Below are positions 37,454-48,119 of a DNA stretch of 64,000 bases, piece after piece. The translations under genes and the position numbers were made by a program. Each line of letters opens with the position of its first letter. Position 1 is the first letter of the stretch. Location of the stretch: NCBI GenBank assembly GCA_014155875.1, contig JACEFZ010017449.1, forward strand, positions 875,001 through 939,000. The letters run 5' to 3'. Origin of the DNA: Cepaea nemoralis (taxonomy: Eukaryota; Mollusca; Gastropoda; Stylommatophora; Helicidae). Under the pieces are notes generated by a model, which worked only from the letters and a program-made list of their open reading frames with translations, was not told the DNA's origin and did no database searches.

Positions 37454-37755
37454 CTGTTTGTGAATTCTCTTGAATTGTTACTCAAAAGTCTGATGTATTG
37501 GCGATCAGTTCGTCTGAGCCAGTTAAAGGGCTTGAAGAAAAAAACAACAACAACAACAGAAGCTGACATATGTTTTATTCGTCACAACACGGTGTTACCA
37601 ATTCCAAACATGAACAGTCCTAGAAACACACGGACGTAAAATCACATCATGTGAATTGAGATGCTTAAGAAATGCAGATGGAAAAACAATATAAAATAGA
37701 GAAACAAATGAGAGACTAAGAACAAGTGTAGGAATAACCGAATACTGACTTTATA

Positions 37756-38245
37756 CCGTGTGTTTGTAAAGTCTCACTACACTTTGTATGAATAATATAT
37801 TTGAAAAATAAAGAACATGATGTCATTAAAAAAAATATGCTAAAAATTTGATTAAATTGGTTACAATAGTCACTGATCTAACGTTGTTTTGGAGAAGCTG
37901 GAAAGTAGCAATGAAGTATTCATTTCCTGTAGCAAGAAATGTATTCAACAAATTTCTAACCGCTATGCGATGAGGAGGTTGTTTATCAGGAAAGTTACAA
38001 CTCTTTGAACAACCATCCATGTGTATCGACCGCCATTTCGAAATACTTTTTCAACCAAAAATAATTCTTTCTTCCGTTAGTAACACCATTCTGTTTGGAG
38101 TGCAAAGAATTATTCCTGCAGACGACAAACTTTCACAGCATATTGCTTCACGATGAACTTTGGAGCACATTTTTATGACGTCATGTACTTCATTTTTCAA
38201 ATTTGTTCTACATACAAAGTGTAGTGAGACTTTACAAACACCCGG
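37756..38245. mobile_element. Mariner/IS630-type MITE with 35-base inverted repeats
   Basis: The left arm (37756-37790) includes tgtttgtaaagtctcactac and actttgtatg; the right arm (38211-38245) is its inverse (catacaaagtgtagtgagac, tttacaaacacccgg). TA dinucleotides lie outside both ends (37754-37755, 38246-38247), as in TA-target transposons. On the minus strand, 38020-37826, a short frame CNFPDKQPPHRIAVRNLLNT resembles a transposase helix-turn-helix start, so this is probably a deleted autonomous element. Confidence 0.8.
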
Positions 38246-38479
38246 TAGAACAACAAAGAATTAATTGTTTCGGACAGTTAGAATGGAACAAGATCATCCA
38301 ACGGATAGAGAGTTCTACGTGAGAACATCGGGATACAAGGTGAGAGGACGACACAGGGAGGTCGGCTAGATGGAGTAAAAATGTCATTGTAGAAAGCAAC
38401 TATGAAATTAGCACCAGCAATGAAACAAGCGAAACATAAATTACATAATTCAATTCATCTTCACGACAGAAGCAGTAGG

Positions 38480-38854
38480 GAAGAAGAAGAAGATGAAGAG
38501 AAAGAAGAAGAAGAAGAAGAAGAAGAAGAAGAAGAAGAAGAAGAAGAAGAAGAAGAAGAAGAAGAAGAGGAGGAGGAGGAGGAGGAGGAAGAGGAGGAGG
38601 AGGAGGAAAAGAAGAAGAAGAAGAAGAAGAAGGAAGAAGAAGAAGAAGAAGAAGAAGAAGAAGAAGAAGAAGAAGAAGAAGAAGCAGAAGAAGAAGAAGA
38701 AGAAGAAGAAGAAGAAGAAGAAGAAGAAGAAGAAGAAGAAGAAGAAGAAAGAAGAAGAAGAGAAGAAGAAGAAGAAGAAGAAGAAGAAGAAGAAGAAGAA
38801 GAAGAAGAAGAAGAAGAAGAAGCAGAAGCAGAAGAAGAAGAAGAAGAAGAAGAA

Positions 38855-38915
<61 letters not shown>
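38480..38915. repeat. GAA array, then TAA array
   Basis: GAA with GGA patches (38480-38856), followed directly by about 19 TAA units (38857-38915). Poly-Glu, poly-Lys and poly-Phe frames are artefacts. Confidence 0.95.
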
Positions 38916-38922
<7 letters not shown>

Positions 38923-39325
38923 CCTTCACAAAAAACTGTATTGCCGAGCTCTCCTCCTCCTCTCCAAACCAGTATTCAGCGTGGTGTGCAAGACTGGTAC
39001 TGCAACTGCACACCCGCGGGGATGCACCTTATGATGAAACTAAGATACAACTAAAAGGGATAACGCGGTAACCAATGTTTGGTTTGTACACAAGATTAAT
39101 GTTGGTAAACTTACAAGAAGACATAGCTGTAATCTATGTTTGATTTATAGACAAGATACATGTTGATAAACTTATTAGAAGAATGGACACGGCAGTAAAG
39201 GTAAGGCTGTCTGGATATGCAGAAAAGTATTATTTAGAGATATACAGAGATGTATAGAACGAAAGAAACAACTAAAGAAAGACAGAAAAACAGAAAGACG
39301 AAAAAGACCCCCTATACAGATAACA
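38916..39325. other. No recognised feature
   Basis: Contains two diverged copies of a short block (accaatgtttggtttgtaca / atctatgtttgatttataga) near 39070 and 39132. Confidence 0.35.
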
Positions 39326-39329
39326 CCGC

Positions 39330-39330
39330 A

Positions 39331-39361
<31 letters not shown>

Positions 39362-39391
39362 TAGGTCGTCTGTCTGTCTGTCTGTCTGTTA

Positions 39392-39424
<33 letters not shown>

Positions 39425-39480
39425 TCTGTCTGTCCTGTCTGTCCTGTCTGTCTGGTCTGTCTGTCTGTCTGTCGGTCTGA
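39330..39480. repeat. TCTG array with slips
   Basis: TCTG units broken by ttaggtcg, tatc and TCCTG variants. Confidence 0.92.
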
Positions 39481-39544
39481 TCGTCAGTGTATGTGTGTGT
39501 AAAGTGTGGGAATTTGTTCATACTAGATTTAGTGATTATGTGAG

Positions 39545-41250
39545 GCATCATGTGTGTGTGTAGATGTAAGGATGTGTGTGTGGGTGTGTGTGTGTATGTG
39601 AGGGATGTGTGTGTTGTGTGTGTGGGGGGATGTGTGTGGGGGATTATGTGGGGAATGTATGTGTGGAGGGATTGTGTGTGGGGGATGTGTGTGGGTGGAT
39701 GGGGGATGTATGGGTGGTGAAGGATGTGGTGGGTGGGGGATGTTTGGGTGGGGGGATGTTTGGGTGGATGGTTGGAAGTGTATGGGGGTTGGTAGGTAGG
39801 GGTTGTGTAGGTGGGGCATGTGTGTGTGGATGGGTCGGTGGGTGGGTGAGTTAGGGATGTGTATGTGAATGGGTGTGTGGGGGTGTGTGGGGTGCGTGTG
39901 CGTTGGGGGATGGGTGTGTGATAGGTGTGGGGGATGGGTGTGGAGATTTGTGTGTGGGATATGTTTGTGTGGGTGGAGTGTGTGCGTGTGAGTGGGGCAA
40001 ATGTGGATTGATGGAGGATATATGTGTGGGTGGTAAGAGAGTTTTAGGTGGTGGTGGGTGGGAGATGAGTGGAGAGCAATGTGTGTGGGTGAGGGATGTG
40101 TTGGTGGGGATGTGTTTAGGGAATGTTTGTATGGGTGAGGGATGTGTATATGGGTGGGGTGTTGTGTAGGAGGGGAGATGTGTGTGGGTGATGGATGGGT
40201 GTGTGTCGGTGGGTGGGGGAGGTGTGGTTGGGTGTTGGATGTGCGGTGGGTGAAGGATGTGTGTGAGGGTTGGGGATGTGTGTTTGGCTGGGTTGTTAGG
40301 GTGTGTGAATGTGGGTGGGTAGATGAGAAATGCATGTATTGATGGGTGGGTGGGAGTTGTGTGGGTGTGAGTGGTTGAGGGATGAGTACGTGAATGGGGG
40401 GATGTGTGTGGAGATGAGTGTATGGGTGGGGGATGTGTGTGTGTGGGTGGGAAGATTGTGTAGGTGGGAGATGTGTATGCGTGGAGTGTGTGCGTGGGGT
40501 GTGTGTGGGTGGTGGGGTGTGAGTGGGAGGTGTGTGTTTGTGGATGGGGGGAATGTGTTGGTGGGTGGGAATGTGTATGGGGATATGTGTTTATGTGGGG
40601 AGATGTGTGTGTGTGTGTGTGTGTGTGTTTGGGATATATGTGTGTGGCTGGGGGTGTGTGTGGGTGGGGGAATGTGTGGTTAATGGATGTGTGTTTGGAT
40701 GATGGGTGATTGGGGGGTGGCGGTGGGGGTGGGTGGGGGTGGGAGAATGGGTAAGTGTGTTAAGGTTGGGGGATGGATGGGGGATGTGTGTGTGTGTGTT
40801 GGTGGGTGCGGGTGTGTGGGTGGGTAGTGTAGATTGTGTGGGTGGGGATGTGCGTAAAGAGGATGTGTGGGTGGGTGCGGGATGCTTGTATGAGTAAGTG
40901 AGGGATGTGTGGGTTGGCGGGGAGATGTGTGTGTGTGTGGGTGGGGGAAGTGTGTTTGGGGGATGTGTGGTTGGCTGGGTGGTTGGGGATGTGTTGGTGG
41001 ATGGGTTAGGATTTGTGGATGAGTGAGTATTATTGGGTTATGGGATGGGTGGATGATGTGTGTGTGGGTGGAGAGATGTGTGTAGGCGTGGGAGTATGTG
41101 GGTGTGTGACGTGTGGGTGTGGGACGTGTGGGTGAGGGATCGGTGGATGTGTGCGGGTATGTATGTGTGCATGGAGGTGTGTATGTGTGTGGTTGGGTGG
41201 GGGATGTGTGGGTGGATGGGGGATGTGTGGGTGGGTGGGGGTTGTGCCTC
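39545..41250 (+). repeat. GT-rich minisatellite inside retroposon-E
   Basis: 1.7 kb of degenerate GGGGGATGTGTGTGGGTGG-like sequence. The reverse-complement version at 59433-59940 is joined to the same retroposon-E 3' end in the same relative order, so the GT-rich array is part of the mobile unit. Gly/Val/Cys/Trp-rich open frames are artefacts. Confidence 0.85.
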
Positions 41251-41254
41251 CTAA

Positions 41255-41413
41255 CGTGGAATATGCATTGTTTATGTCTACAACATTCATTTGATTATGT
41301 TTTTTCCACATGTGAATTTATTATGCACTACTGATGAACAAAAGATAGTGATTGGAAGGGCCGAAAGTAAGACGGACCTGCGTGCCCAATTTGTTACCCG
41401 TTGAAAATTAAGT

Positions 41414-41500
<87 letters not shown>
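41255..41500 (+). mobile_element. Retroposon-E 3' end with TTTC tail
   Basis: Shared with the minus copies at 58800-59000 and 59240-59432: atgcattgtttatgtctaca, acattcatttgat, gaacaaaagatagtgattgg, aagggccgaaagtaagacgg, acctgcgtgcccaatttgtt, acccgttgaaaattaagtt. It ends in a pure (TTTC)n array at 41413-41500, about 22 units. Confidence 0.8.
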
Positions 41501-41501
<1 letters not shown>

Positions 41502-41741
41502 ATTCTGTTTTATTTTAGTAATTTGTACATGATTGGTATTTGTGGCCAAGTTTAACATCCAAGGCGGACAGCAGTATGACTAATACGTTTCTTTGTCGCC
41601 TGTTGATCGTATTCGAATCTCCCCATGTCTTCCACGCCCCCCCCCCTCCCCCTCCATTCTTACCCAGCCTCTCCCACCAATTTAAATAGCACCATTTGAG
41701 CAAACGGGTGAAATTAAGTGAAAGTTTATAATGTATTTGAG

Positions 41742-41862
41742 TTCAACCACATGAACCGACAACTATGGAATATGGACATAATTCGTATCCAACAACTTAA
41801 ATAGCACACTTTTAATGATTAGATAAATATTGTTCATATTCCATAGTTGTTAGTTTATGTGG
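41742..41862. mobile_element. Small fold-back (inverted-repeat) element
   Basis: ccacatgaaccgacaactat/ggaatatgg (41742-41771) is inverted at 41832-41862 (catattccatagttgttagt/ttatgtgg), with about three mismatches in 29 and a 60-base AT-rich loop. No clear target duplication; a MITE is likely. Confidence 0.6.
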
Positions 41863-41895
41863 ATGATAGAATTGGCTAATGAAGACACATTTTAA

Positions 41896-42060
41896 AGGGT
41901 GTCTAGTTAGTCATACGCCGAAGTACACTTTTTCCAGCAGTGAGGCCCTATCGTTATTTGGAGGAGACAGGTTCGAATCCCGGTCGGCAACTACAGCTTT
42001 CAATTTTATGCTGCCTAGTGCGTCCTCTAATCCCTACCTCTTTATTCTACTTCTTTAGAA
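41896..42060 (+). mobile_element. SINE-D copy
   Basis: Begins gtgtctagttagtcatacgc, has a B-box acaggttcgaatcccggtcg, body ctacagctttcaattttatg and tgcgtcctctaatccctacc, and ends near an A-run at 42057. Confidence 0.75.
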
Positions 42061-42061
42061 A

Positions 42062-42315
42062 AAAAGTCTTAAAAGTCGAGAGGATAGACTTCATTGCCCC
42101 GGGTTTTATTCCATATGGCTTGGTCTCTTTTCGCAAGGCGACCTGCAGAAAGCATCGCACAAAGCACAAACTCCGTAGCTCCGGCGACGACCCCAAGAGT
42201 CTCCGAGAAAAATGCACAACAGAAAGACGTAGCACGAAATCGAACCCACAACCTTCGGAGCGCGAGATAGACGGCTTGGCTACTTCGCCCCGGAGACCCT
42301 ACTTCTTAGAGCCCC
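42062..42315 (-). mobile_element. SINE-C copy
   Basis: The reverse complement follows the plus copy at 13483-13735: aagccgtctatctcgcgctc, tgggttcgatttcg, gagactcttggggtcgtcgc, cggagctacggagtttgtgc, then a 3' body ending aagtctatcctctcgacttt. Confidence 0.75.
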
Positions 42316-42341
42316 AAACAGTACAGATATGTTTATTTATG

Positions 42342-42505
42342 AACTGTCTTAGTGGCCTCAAAGGGTTCCCCAATTGATATTACACAGACAGTAATATTTG
42401 TATAGGCTGAAACTGATAGGCAGAAAGTACACTTTGAGACAACATTACAAATTATTTAAGTGGCGGGTAATCAATAGGGAGAACCGCTGAGGCCACTAAG
42501 ACAAT
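42342..42505. mobile_element. Small inverted-repeat MITE
   Basis: Left arm ctgtcttagtggcctcaaag, ggttccccaattgat; the right arm (about 42470-42505) is its inverse, atcaatagggagaaccgctg, aggccactaagacaa. About 164 bases with arms of ~35. The right arm overlaps short frames without meaning. Confidence 0.65.
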
Positions 42506-42559
42506 TACACAAATAAACACACATAGTATTATTTGGCTATCGCAAAAGGAGAAGAAGGA

Positions 42560-42710
42560 AATAGAGACTAGAAGACGCACTAGACAACATAAAATTTGAA
42601 AGCTATAATAGTTACCGACCTGGATCGAATCTGTAACCTCCAAATGACGACGGCGCCTCGCTGCAGGAACAAGTGTACTTCGACGCACGACTAACTAGAC
42701 ACTCTGGTAG
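42560..42710 (-). mobile_element. SINE-D copy
   Basis: The reverse complement reads agagtgtctagttagtcgtg, cgtcgaagtacacttgttcc, acagattcgatccagg, then aagctttcaaattttatgttg-like body and ctctatttccttcttc. Confidence 0.72.
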
Positions 42711-42721
42711 TGGCGGGTAGT

Positions 42722-42970
42722 ATCCCTCTCCGTGGCCAAAGGCTTGTGAACGCGGTTCGTGAGCCTCTTACCGGGCGTTCGAAACACAGCCGCGACCGAT
42801 TTGTGCAGCAGACCGTGTCGCGTTGTGTTATAACGAGTTGGTATGGGAGCCGGTTGTTCAGAAAGCAATGGCAAACTACTGAACGTTAAATTTGCCGAGT
42901 ACATCAACAGCAGCTGAAAAATGCTGGTGTTGACTGCAACGTCCTGCAAGGGATACGCAACATTAAAAAA
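42722..42970 (+). mobile_element. SINE-A copy, near full length
   Basis: Head ctccgtggccaaaggcttgt, gggcgttcgaaacacagccg, gtgcagcagaccgtgtcgcg, body ggagccggttgttcagaaag, caaactactgaacgttaaat, cagcagctgaaaaatgctgg, gttgactgcaacgtcctgca, short A-tail at 42966. Immediately follows the SINE-D copy. Confidence 0.82.
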
Positions 42971-43905
42971 AAAGTATCAACATAAATATTCATTGATCAC
43001 TAAAATAAACAGCCGAATCAAAACAGATATCATTGCAATCAATAAACAGCTAGCCTCAACGTAAAGAGAGGACTACAAAGTATAAGGGTAATGAATAATG
43101 AATATTTCCAGGTTTGTGCAAGATAGAAAGGATGTCGCCGGCTAGTACATGATAGAAAGTATGTCTAAAAGACACCGTTTCAATAGAACCCGCGTCTCAC
43201 ATGGGGGTCATAGTGCACTTACTTAAAAACCAAACCAGGATCTCGAAAAATCGCTTTGCGGTTTGAAGTGTTGCCCCCTCGTGAGGAACCATTGACCGAG
43301 CCATGGGTCGAGGCCTACAGAGGACATCATCATTGACGTGTTGCTCCACGCCCGCCCAAGACGCTGACATCAGAAACTTCCCACAAAATGGAGCAGCTTT
43401 GGTTGAAGAAGAATAATCGCGGTTTTTAATTTCGCAGTCTTTAAAAGGAATCTCCCAGTCGCATTTAAATGATTCTTTGTGCTGATTCTCTGATTATATG
43501 GGACATTTGAAACATCCTTTTAGTCGACATTATTCCGTATGTTTAACTTTTAAATCACTAAAAGAATGTCTAGAATTCAACTGTTGATTCCCGTGATCAC
43601 ACGCATGCAAAATGCTATTGTTGTTACCCAGAGTTTATAGTTTACTGTTCGGATATTGTGTTACAGTTTACAATTAGAGTAACAGTAATTTCAAGGTAGA
43701 GACTACCATGAGTGTGTGAAATGTTATGGTTTCACGCGTGCTAGGTGAAGGAATGGGGTGTGCGTAATTCACTTCATGTGGATTTTTATGTTATGATAAT
43801 TCTTGTGTCCACTTTACAAGGCTAAGGTTTCAGCCTAGTACCCTACTGCTGGCGATCATAATATTGTATTAAAACAAGGGTGATATAACAGGAGTTCTTG
43901 TGTGC
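42971..43905. other. No recognised feature
   Basis: About 930 bases, AT-rich; no gene or repeat recognised. The part near 43320-43385 (gacatcatcattgacgtgtt, cacgcccgcccaagacgctg) may be a worn LINE 3' end. Confidence 0.3.
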
Positions 43906-43910
43906 GTGTT

Positions 43911-44178
43911 GAAGAAGAAGAAGAAGAAGAGAAGAAGAAGAAGAAGAAGAAAGAAGAAGAAGAAGAAAAGAAGAGAAGAGGAAGAAGAAGAAGAAGAAGA
44001 AGAAGAAGAAGAAGAAGAAGAAGAAGAAGAAGAAGAAGAAGAAGAAGAAGAAGAAGAAGAAGAAGAAGAAGAAGAAGAAGAAGAAGAAGAAGAAGAAGAA
44101 GAAGAAGAAGAAGAAGAAGAAGAAGAAGAAGAAGAAGAGAAGAAGAAGAAGAAGAGAAGAAGAAGAAGAAGAAGAGAA

Positions 44179-44209
<31 letters not shown>

Positions 44210-44268
44210 AAGAAGAAGAAGAAGAAGAATGAAGAAGAAGAAGAAGAGAAGAAGAAGAAGAAGAAGAA

Positions 44269-44299
<31 letters not shown>

Positions 44300-44555
44300 T
44301 AGAAGGAAGAAGAAGAAGAAAGAAGAAGAAGAAGAAGAAGAAGAAGAGAAGAAGAAAGAAGAAGAAGAAGAAGAAGAAGAATGAAAGAAGAAGAAGAAGA
44401 GAGAAGAAGAAGAAGAAGAGAAGAAGAAGAAGAAGAAGAAGAAGAAGAAGAAGAAGAAAGAAGGAGAAGAAGAAGAGAAGAAGAAGAAGAAGAAGAAGAA
44501 GAAGCAGAAGAAGAAGAAGAAGAAGAAGAAGAAGAAGAAGAAGAATGAAGACGAA

Positions 44556-44587
<32 letters not shown>

Positions 44588-44701
44588 TAGAAGAAGTAAG
44601 AAGAGAAGAAGCAGCAGCAGCAGCAGCAGCAGCAGAAAAAGAAGAAGAAGAAGAAGAAGAAGAAGAAGAAGAAGAAGAAGAAGAAGAAGAAGAAGAAGAA
44701 G

Positions 44702-44731
<30 letters not shown>
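43911..44731. repeat. 820-base GAA array
   Basis: GAA units with frequent single-base slips (gaga, aaag) and a CAG patch at about 44610-44633. Poly-Glu/poly-Arg frames are artefacts. Confidence 0.95.
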
Positions 44732-44732
<1 letters not shown>

Positions 44733-45019
44733 TTCCCTATGATCTATTCGAAGCCTATGTTATCTGATCCTATCTTGGCATTCATTTCTTACGTCAAAAT
44801 GTTTGATATTTCCCTTTCTTTGATTGTGGAGTTTCATGTAACACTCCTTAATATTTGAACCACCCTTGTATTTTGTGGATGCGTAACTCTGAATTATATA
44901 AACGGTTATTTTCTTTTTATGGTTCCCAATGTTGCTATTATTATTCTTGAACTCACGTTTCCTATTCTATTAGTGCTATTTTCTGCTTCATTAGGGGCAC
45001 TCCTTAACTGTGGGGAATA

Positions 45020-45255
45020 TGTTCCTATGTATCGTACGAGAACATTACTTTTTCACCTGTGCTTAGAAGCTGTTTGCACCTTGTTTCGTGTAACCCCTGA
45101 ATGCTAATCTCATGGTATTTCATCAGCTCCACCACCTGTGCTGTCTTTCCCAATTCATCCAATGTGTACCATTCCAGACTCAAATTCTGGAAATCTCCCT
45201 GGGTGAAAGGAAGATAATCTGTTATCCGGATTACTTGCAGCTTTCTCCACATGAC
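45020..45255 (-). pseudogene. LINE AP-endonuclease N-terminal fragment
   Basis: The minus-strand frame contains EWYTLDELGKTAQVVELMKY, HEISIQGLHETRCKQ, then STGEKVMFSYD. This follows the 'GTWNVRTM...GKTAQVVxEMKxYxLDILGLxExRW...STGExxLYSG' start of the APE-type endonuclease in non-LTR retrotransposons. The Asn/Glu catalytic positions are partly lost (N-V-R is altered) and the rest of the domain is missing. Confidence 0.72.
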
Positions 45256-45375
45256 TCTATACTTCTTCTAGAAGCGTTTCCTTTCCTCTTGGATGGCTTG
45301 GTTATTATTTTTTTTCCTTTACCGTTAGACAAGTTTATAATTTGTTGTATTTTGCAGCTAACGTTTTCCTACGGT

Positions 45376-45963
45376 GTCAGGTCTTAGTCAGATAAGACTG
45401 AGCTACCGTATGACAGTAGACGGTACTACCTGCTTTCTGTTAGCTTCAAATGTTGGGATGTCAGGTCTTAGTCAGATGTGTCTGAGCTACCGTATGACAG
45501 TAGACGGTACTACCTGCTTTCTGTTAGCGCCAAATGTTGGGATGTCAGATTTTAGTCAGATGTGTCTGAGCTACCGTATGACAGTAGACGGTACTACCTG
45601 CTTTCTGTTAGCGCCAAATGTTGGGATGTCAGATCTTAGTCAGATGTGTCTGAGCTACCGTATGACAGTAGACGGTACTACCTGCTTTCTGTTAGCGCCA
45701 AATGTTGGGATGTCAGATCTTAGTCAGATAAGACTGAGCTACCGTATGACAGTAGACGGTACTACCTGCTTTCTGTTAGCGCCAAATGTGGGATGTCAGA
45801 TCTTAGTCAGATAAGACTGAGCTTACCGTATGACAGTAGAACGGTACTACCTGCTTTCTGTAGCGCCAAATGTTGGGATGTCAGATCTTAGTCAGATAAG
45901 ACTGAGCTACCGTATGACAGTAGACGGTACTACCTGCTTTCTGTTAGCGCCGAATGTTGGGCG
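45376..45963. repeat. 84-base minisatellite, seven units
   Basis: Units begin at 45376, 45460, 45544, 45628, 45712, 45795 and 45880, each containing gtcagatcttagtcagat, gagctaccgtatgacagtag and cggtactacctgctttctgt. Because 84 is a multiple of three, the plus strand carries a 28-codon repeat (SDLSQIRLSYRMTVDGTTCF and following) until a one-base loss in unit 5-6. I do not call it a gene: no start context, no flanking coding sequence. Confidence 0.93.
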
Positions 45964-47084
45964 GCGCTCACCAAACCTGACACCCTACATTGTGCCAACA
46001 AATTCGGGCTGAGGAGTGAATTTGGAGGATACAAGCCTTACTCTAGTGCGAGGAAATGCAACCTAAAGACTAATTGTCATGGCAGGACAGACCAGACCCT
46101 AAGCCTTGGTCGGTAACTGGTCTAGGATGGAAGCTCCGATAGGCGGACAGTTAGAGTATTGCTCTGCTGATCCTGCAGCTTTTGCAGCTTGTCTTGTTTC
46201 AGACATATTGCTGATACCTTTCCTCCAGAGTAAACTAGACAGGTCGAGAGAGGGATCATGCTGCATGGGTAACACATGATCTCTAAATTCAGCCCGGGCT
46301 TTGTGTTAGGAGAGGTATAACCTCCATTTTACAAACTATCGTCTGTAAATACCGCAAGGTGCCTGCCGGTCAGTCAATTTTCCTACGGAATGGCGAAGCC
46401 GGTTTCACCCGAAATCTCCTTCATCGCCTTTTACAAGTTACATGATGTTAATATTCCTTCCTTCCTTAGAATCCCAGTAAAACACGGGCGACATACAGGT
46501 AGGTTACAGTGTTAATATCCTTTGCTTCCCTTTATGATCCCAGTAACATAAGGGCACCCCATGTCCCTGCTCCAATGACAAACATTCAACTGTTGTATCC
46601 CCACATCCATATTGGCTGTAAATCTGTATCTTGGCCGCCCCTTTCCCCCTAAACCTCGATTTGCTGTATCTACGCATGTAAGCCTCCCTTTTAGGGTCCA
46701 TTCATTTAAGACATAGCTTCCCATAAAAATTCACTTGTAAAGAAAAAAAAAATTACAGGTAGCCTTTTTGTTTCTTTCAGCCGCATGTCGAGACAATTCA
46801 TTATTCCCGGAAGAAGAGAGAATTCGATATCCTTGAGCCCGTGTAACATAACACATAATTGAAAGGTATTTATAAGGCAGCTTGGTTCTTTAAATCTGTC
46901 CGACCCCTATCCTAGTTAAGATTCTAAAAGTGCCTGGTGTATCACAGATAAACAGCCACATGTATTTAACATACACAGCCGAAGTCTACTCCAATAAGGA
47001 CATTCCTGTGATGATACAAAAACGTACTTATAATATTCCAGATTTGAAATGCATTAAGGAAGTACAGGGTGTCCCTAAAGGTTA
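45964..47084. other. No gene; contains one scrap of LINE-A 3' UTR
   Basis: 46328-46365 (acaaactatcgtctgtaaat, accgcaaggtgcc) matches the LINE-A 3' UTR. The remainder shows nothing I can name; a minus frame at 46701-46504 is motif-free. Confidence 0.45.
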
Positions 47085-47232
47085 TGTCGTTTCAAAATTT
47101 TATAAGTTTATCTTGTAAATCTTAGATCCGTTTACAATTTCATAAATTTATCTTGTAAACTTTAGATCCATTTCAAAATTTCATAAGTCTATCTGGTAAA
47201 CTTTAGATCCGTTTAAAAATTTAATAAGTTTG
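47085..47232. repeat. ~50-base tandem repeat, about three units
   Basis: Units with aatttcataagtttatcttg, taaactttagatccgtt. Preceded by acagggtgtccctaaag, a string common at transposon ends. Confidence 0.75.
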
Positions 47233-47900
47233 CCAAGTACTTCATGTCCAACATGAGGAAAATGTGTAAGAAAACCGTATACCAAAGCAAACTGAATATA
47301 AGTCCTCAACGGATCGCCCACCTGCCCGCCATAATGGACTGGAAATTCAGACTGTGTGGTCTGAGAAATGAAGCTTTATCTCATATCCCTTTCTTTAATG
47401 TGCGTATTGTGATGGCCATCTCTCCATTATTAGAGCTCCATTCCGTCTACCCAGATGCATTTGAACATCTTAAACAGTCTTACATATGCTGCTGAACTCC
47501 TATTTTAAATTATTTTATTCCTGATTGTTTCTGAGCCAGATGACATTTTGGCTTGAATCTTGGAGAAGCATGCCGTCTTTCTCCTAGTGTGAAGTGTTAT
47601 TTCATGTAGGTAGATCTATCGGACAATTGCTTGGCTGCTGGTATTGCTTCTCCTACATCTCTCTGGACGGAATTGCGATAATTGTCACCTTAGCTTGCTG
47701 AAACAGGTGAACAACGAAAAAAATGATCCCTTCCAACTGTTCGTTCAGTGTCCAGAGTATTGCACACAATATACAAGTAATAATGTAGAGTATTACAAGA
47801 ACATTTCGTAGGAAGGAACCTGTCGTGAGCGTGTCTACCGTTAGAAGCATTACAGTTTTGTAGGTCTGAGTGCAAGGAGGGGGTGGGGGGAGGAATAGAT
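47233..47900. other. No recognised feature
   Basis: Nothing identified. Confidence 0.35.
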
Positions 47901-47994
47901 GGTCAGTCTTTCTCTCCTGTAAGAAACGACGATATCGGGTATCGAACACTTCTCCGTCAAGCACTGATGCCATTGTCTCCGCTATGCCAGTACC

Positions 47995-48080
47995 AGACCG
48001 CTTTGCAGAAAGAGACTGAGCCATACACGATAAAACTCAGTTCATGAAGTCGATCCTCTCGCACTTAAATCTCATTTTAA
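47995..48080 (+). mobile_element. SINE-C 3' fragment
   Basis: gctttgcagaaagagactga, gccatacacgataaaact, agtcgatcctctcgcactta match the 3' part of SINE-C at 13640-13735. The 100 bases before it may be a diverged head. Confidence 0.5.
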
Positions 48081-48119
48081 ACGGATAAGAAACAGACGAA
48101 TTATCAGTAGAACATAATT

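Noticed and set aside
38402..39071. Poly-Glu, poly-Lys and poly-Phe frames, also at 43900-44742
   Set aside because: GAA arrays; all three frames are open.
39529..40335. 268-codon His/Pro/Thr-rich frame
   Set aside because: The reverse of a GT-rich minisatellite; no conserved pattern.
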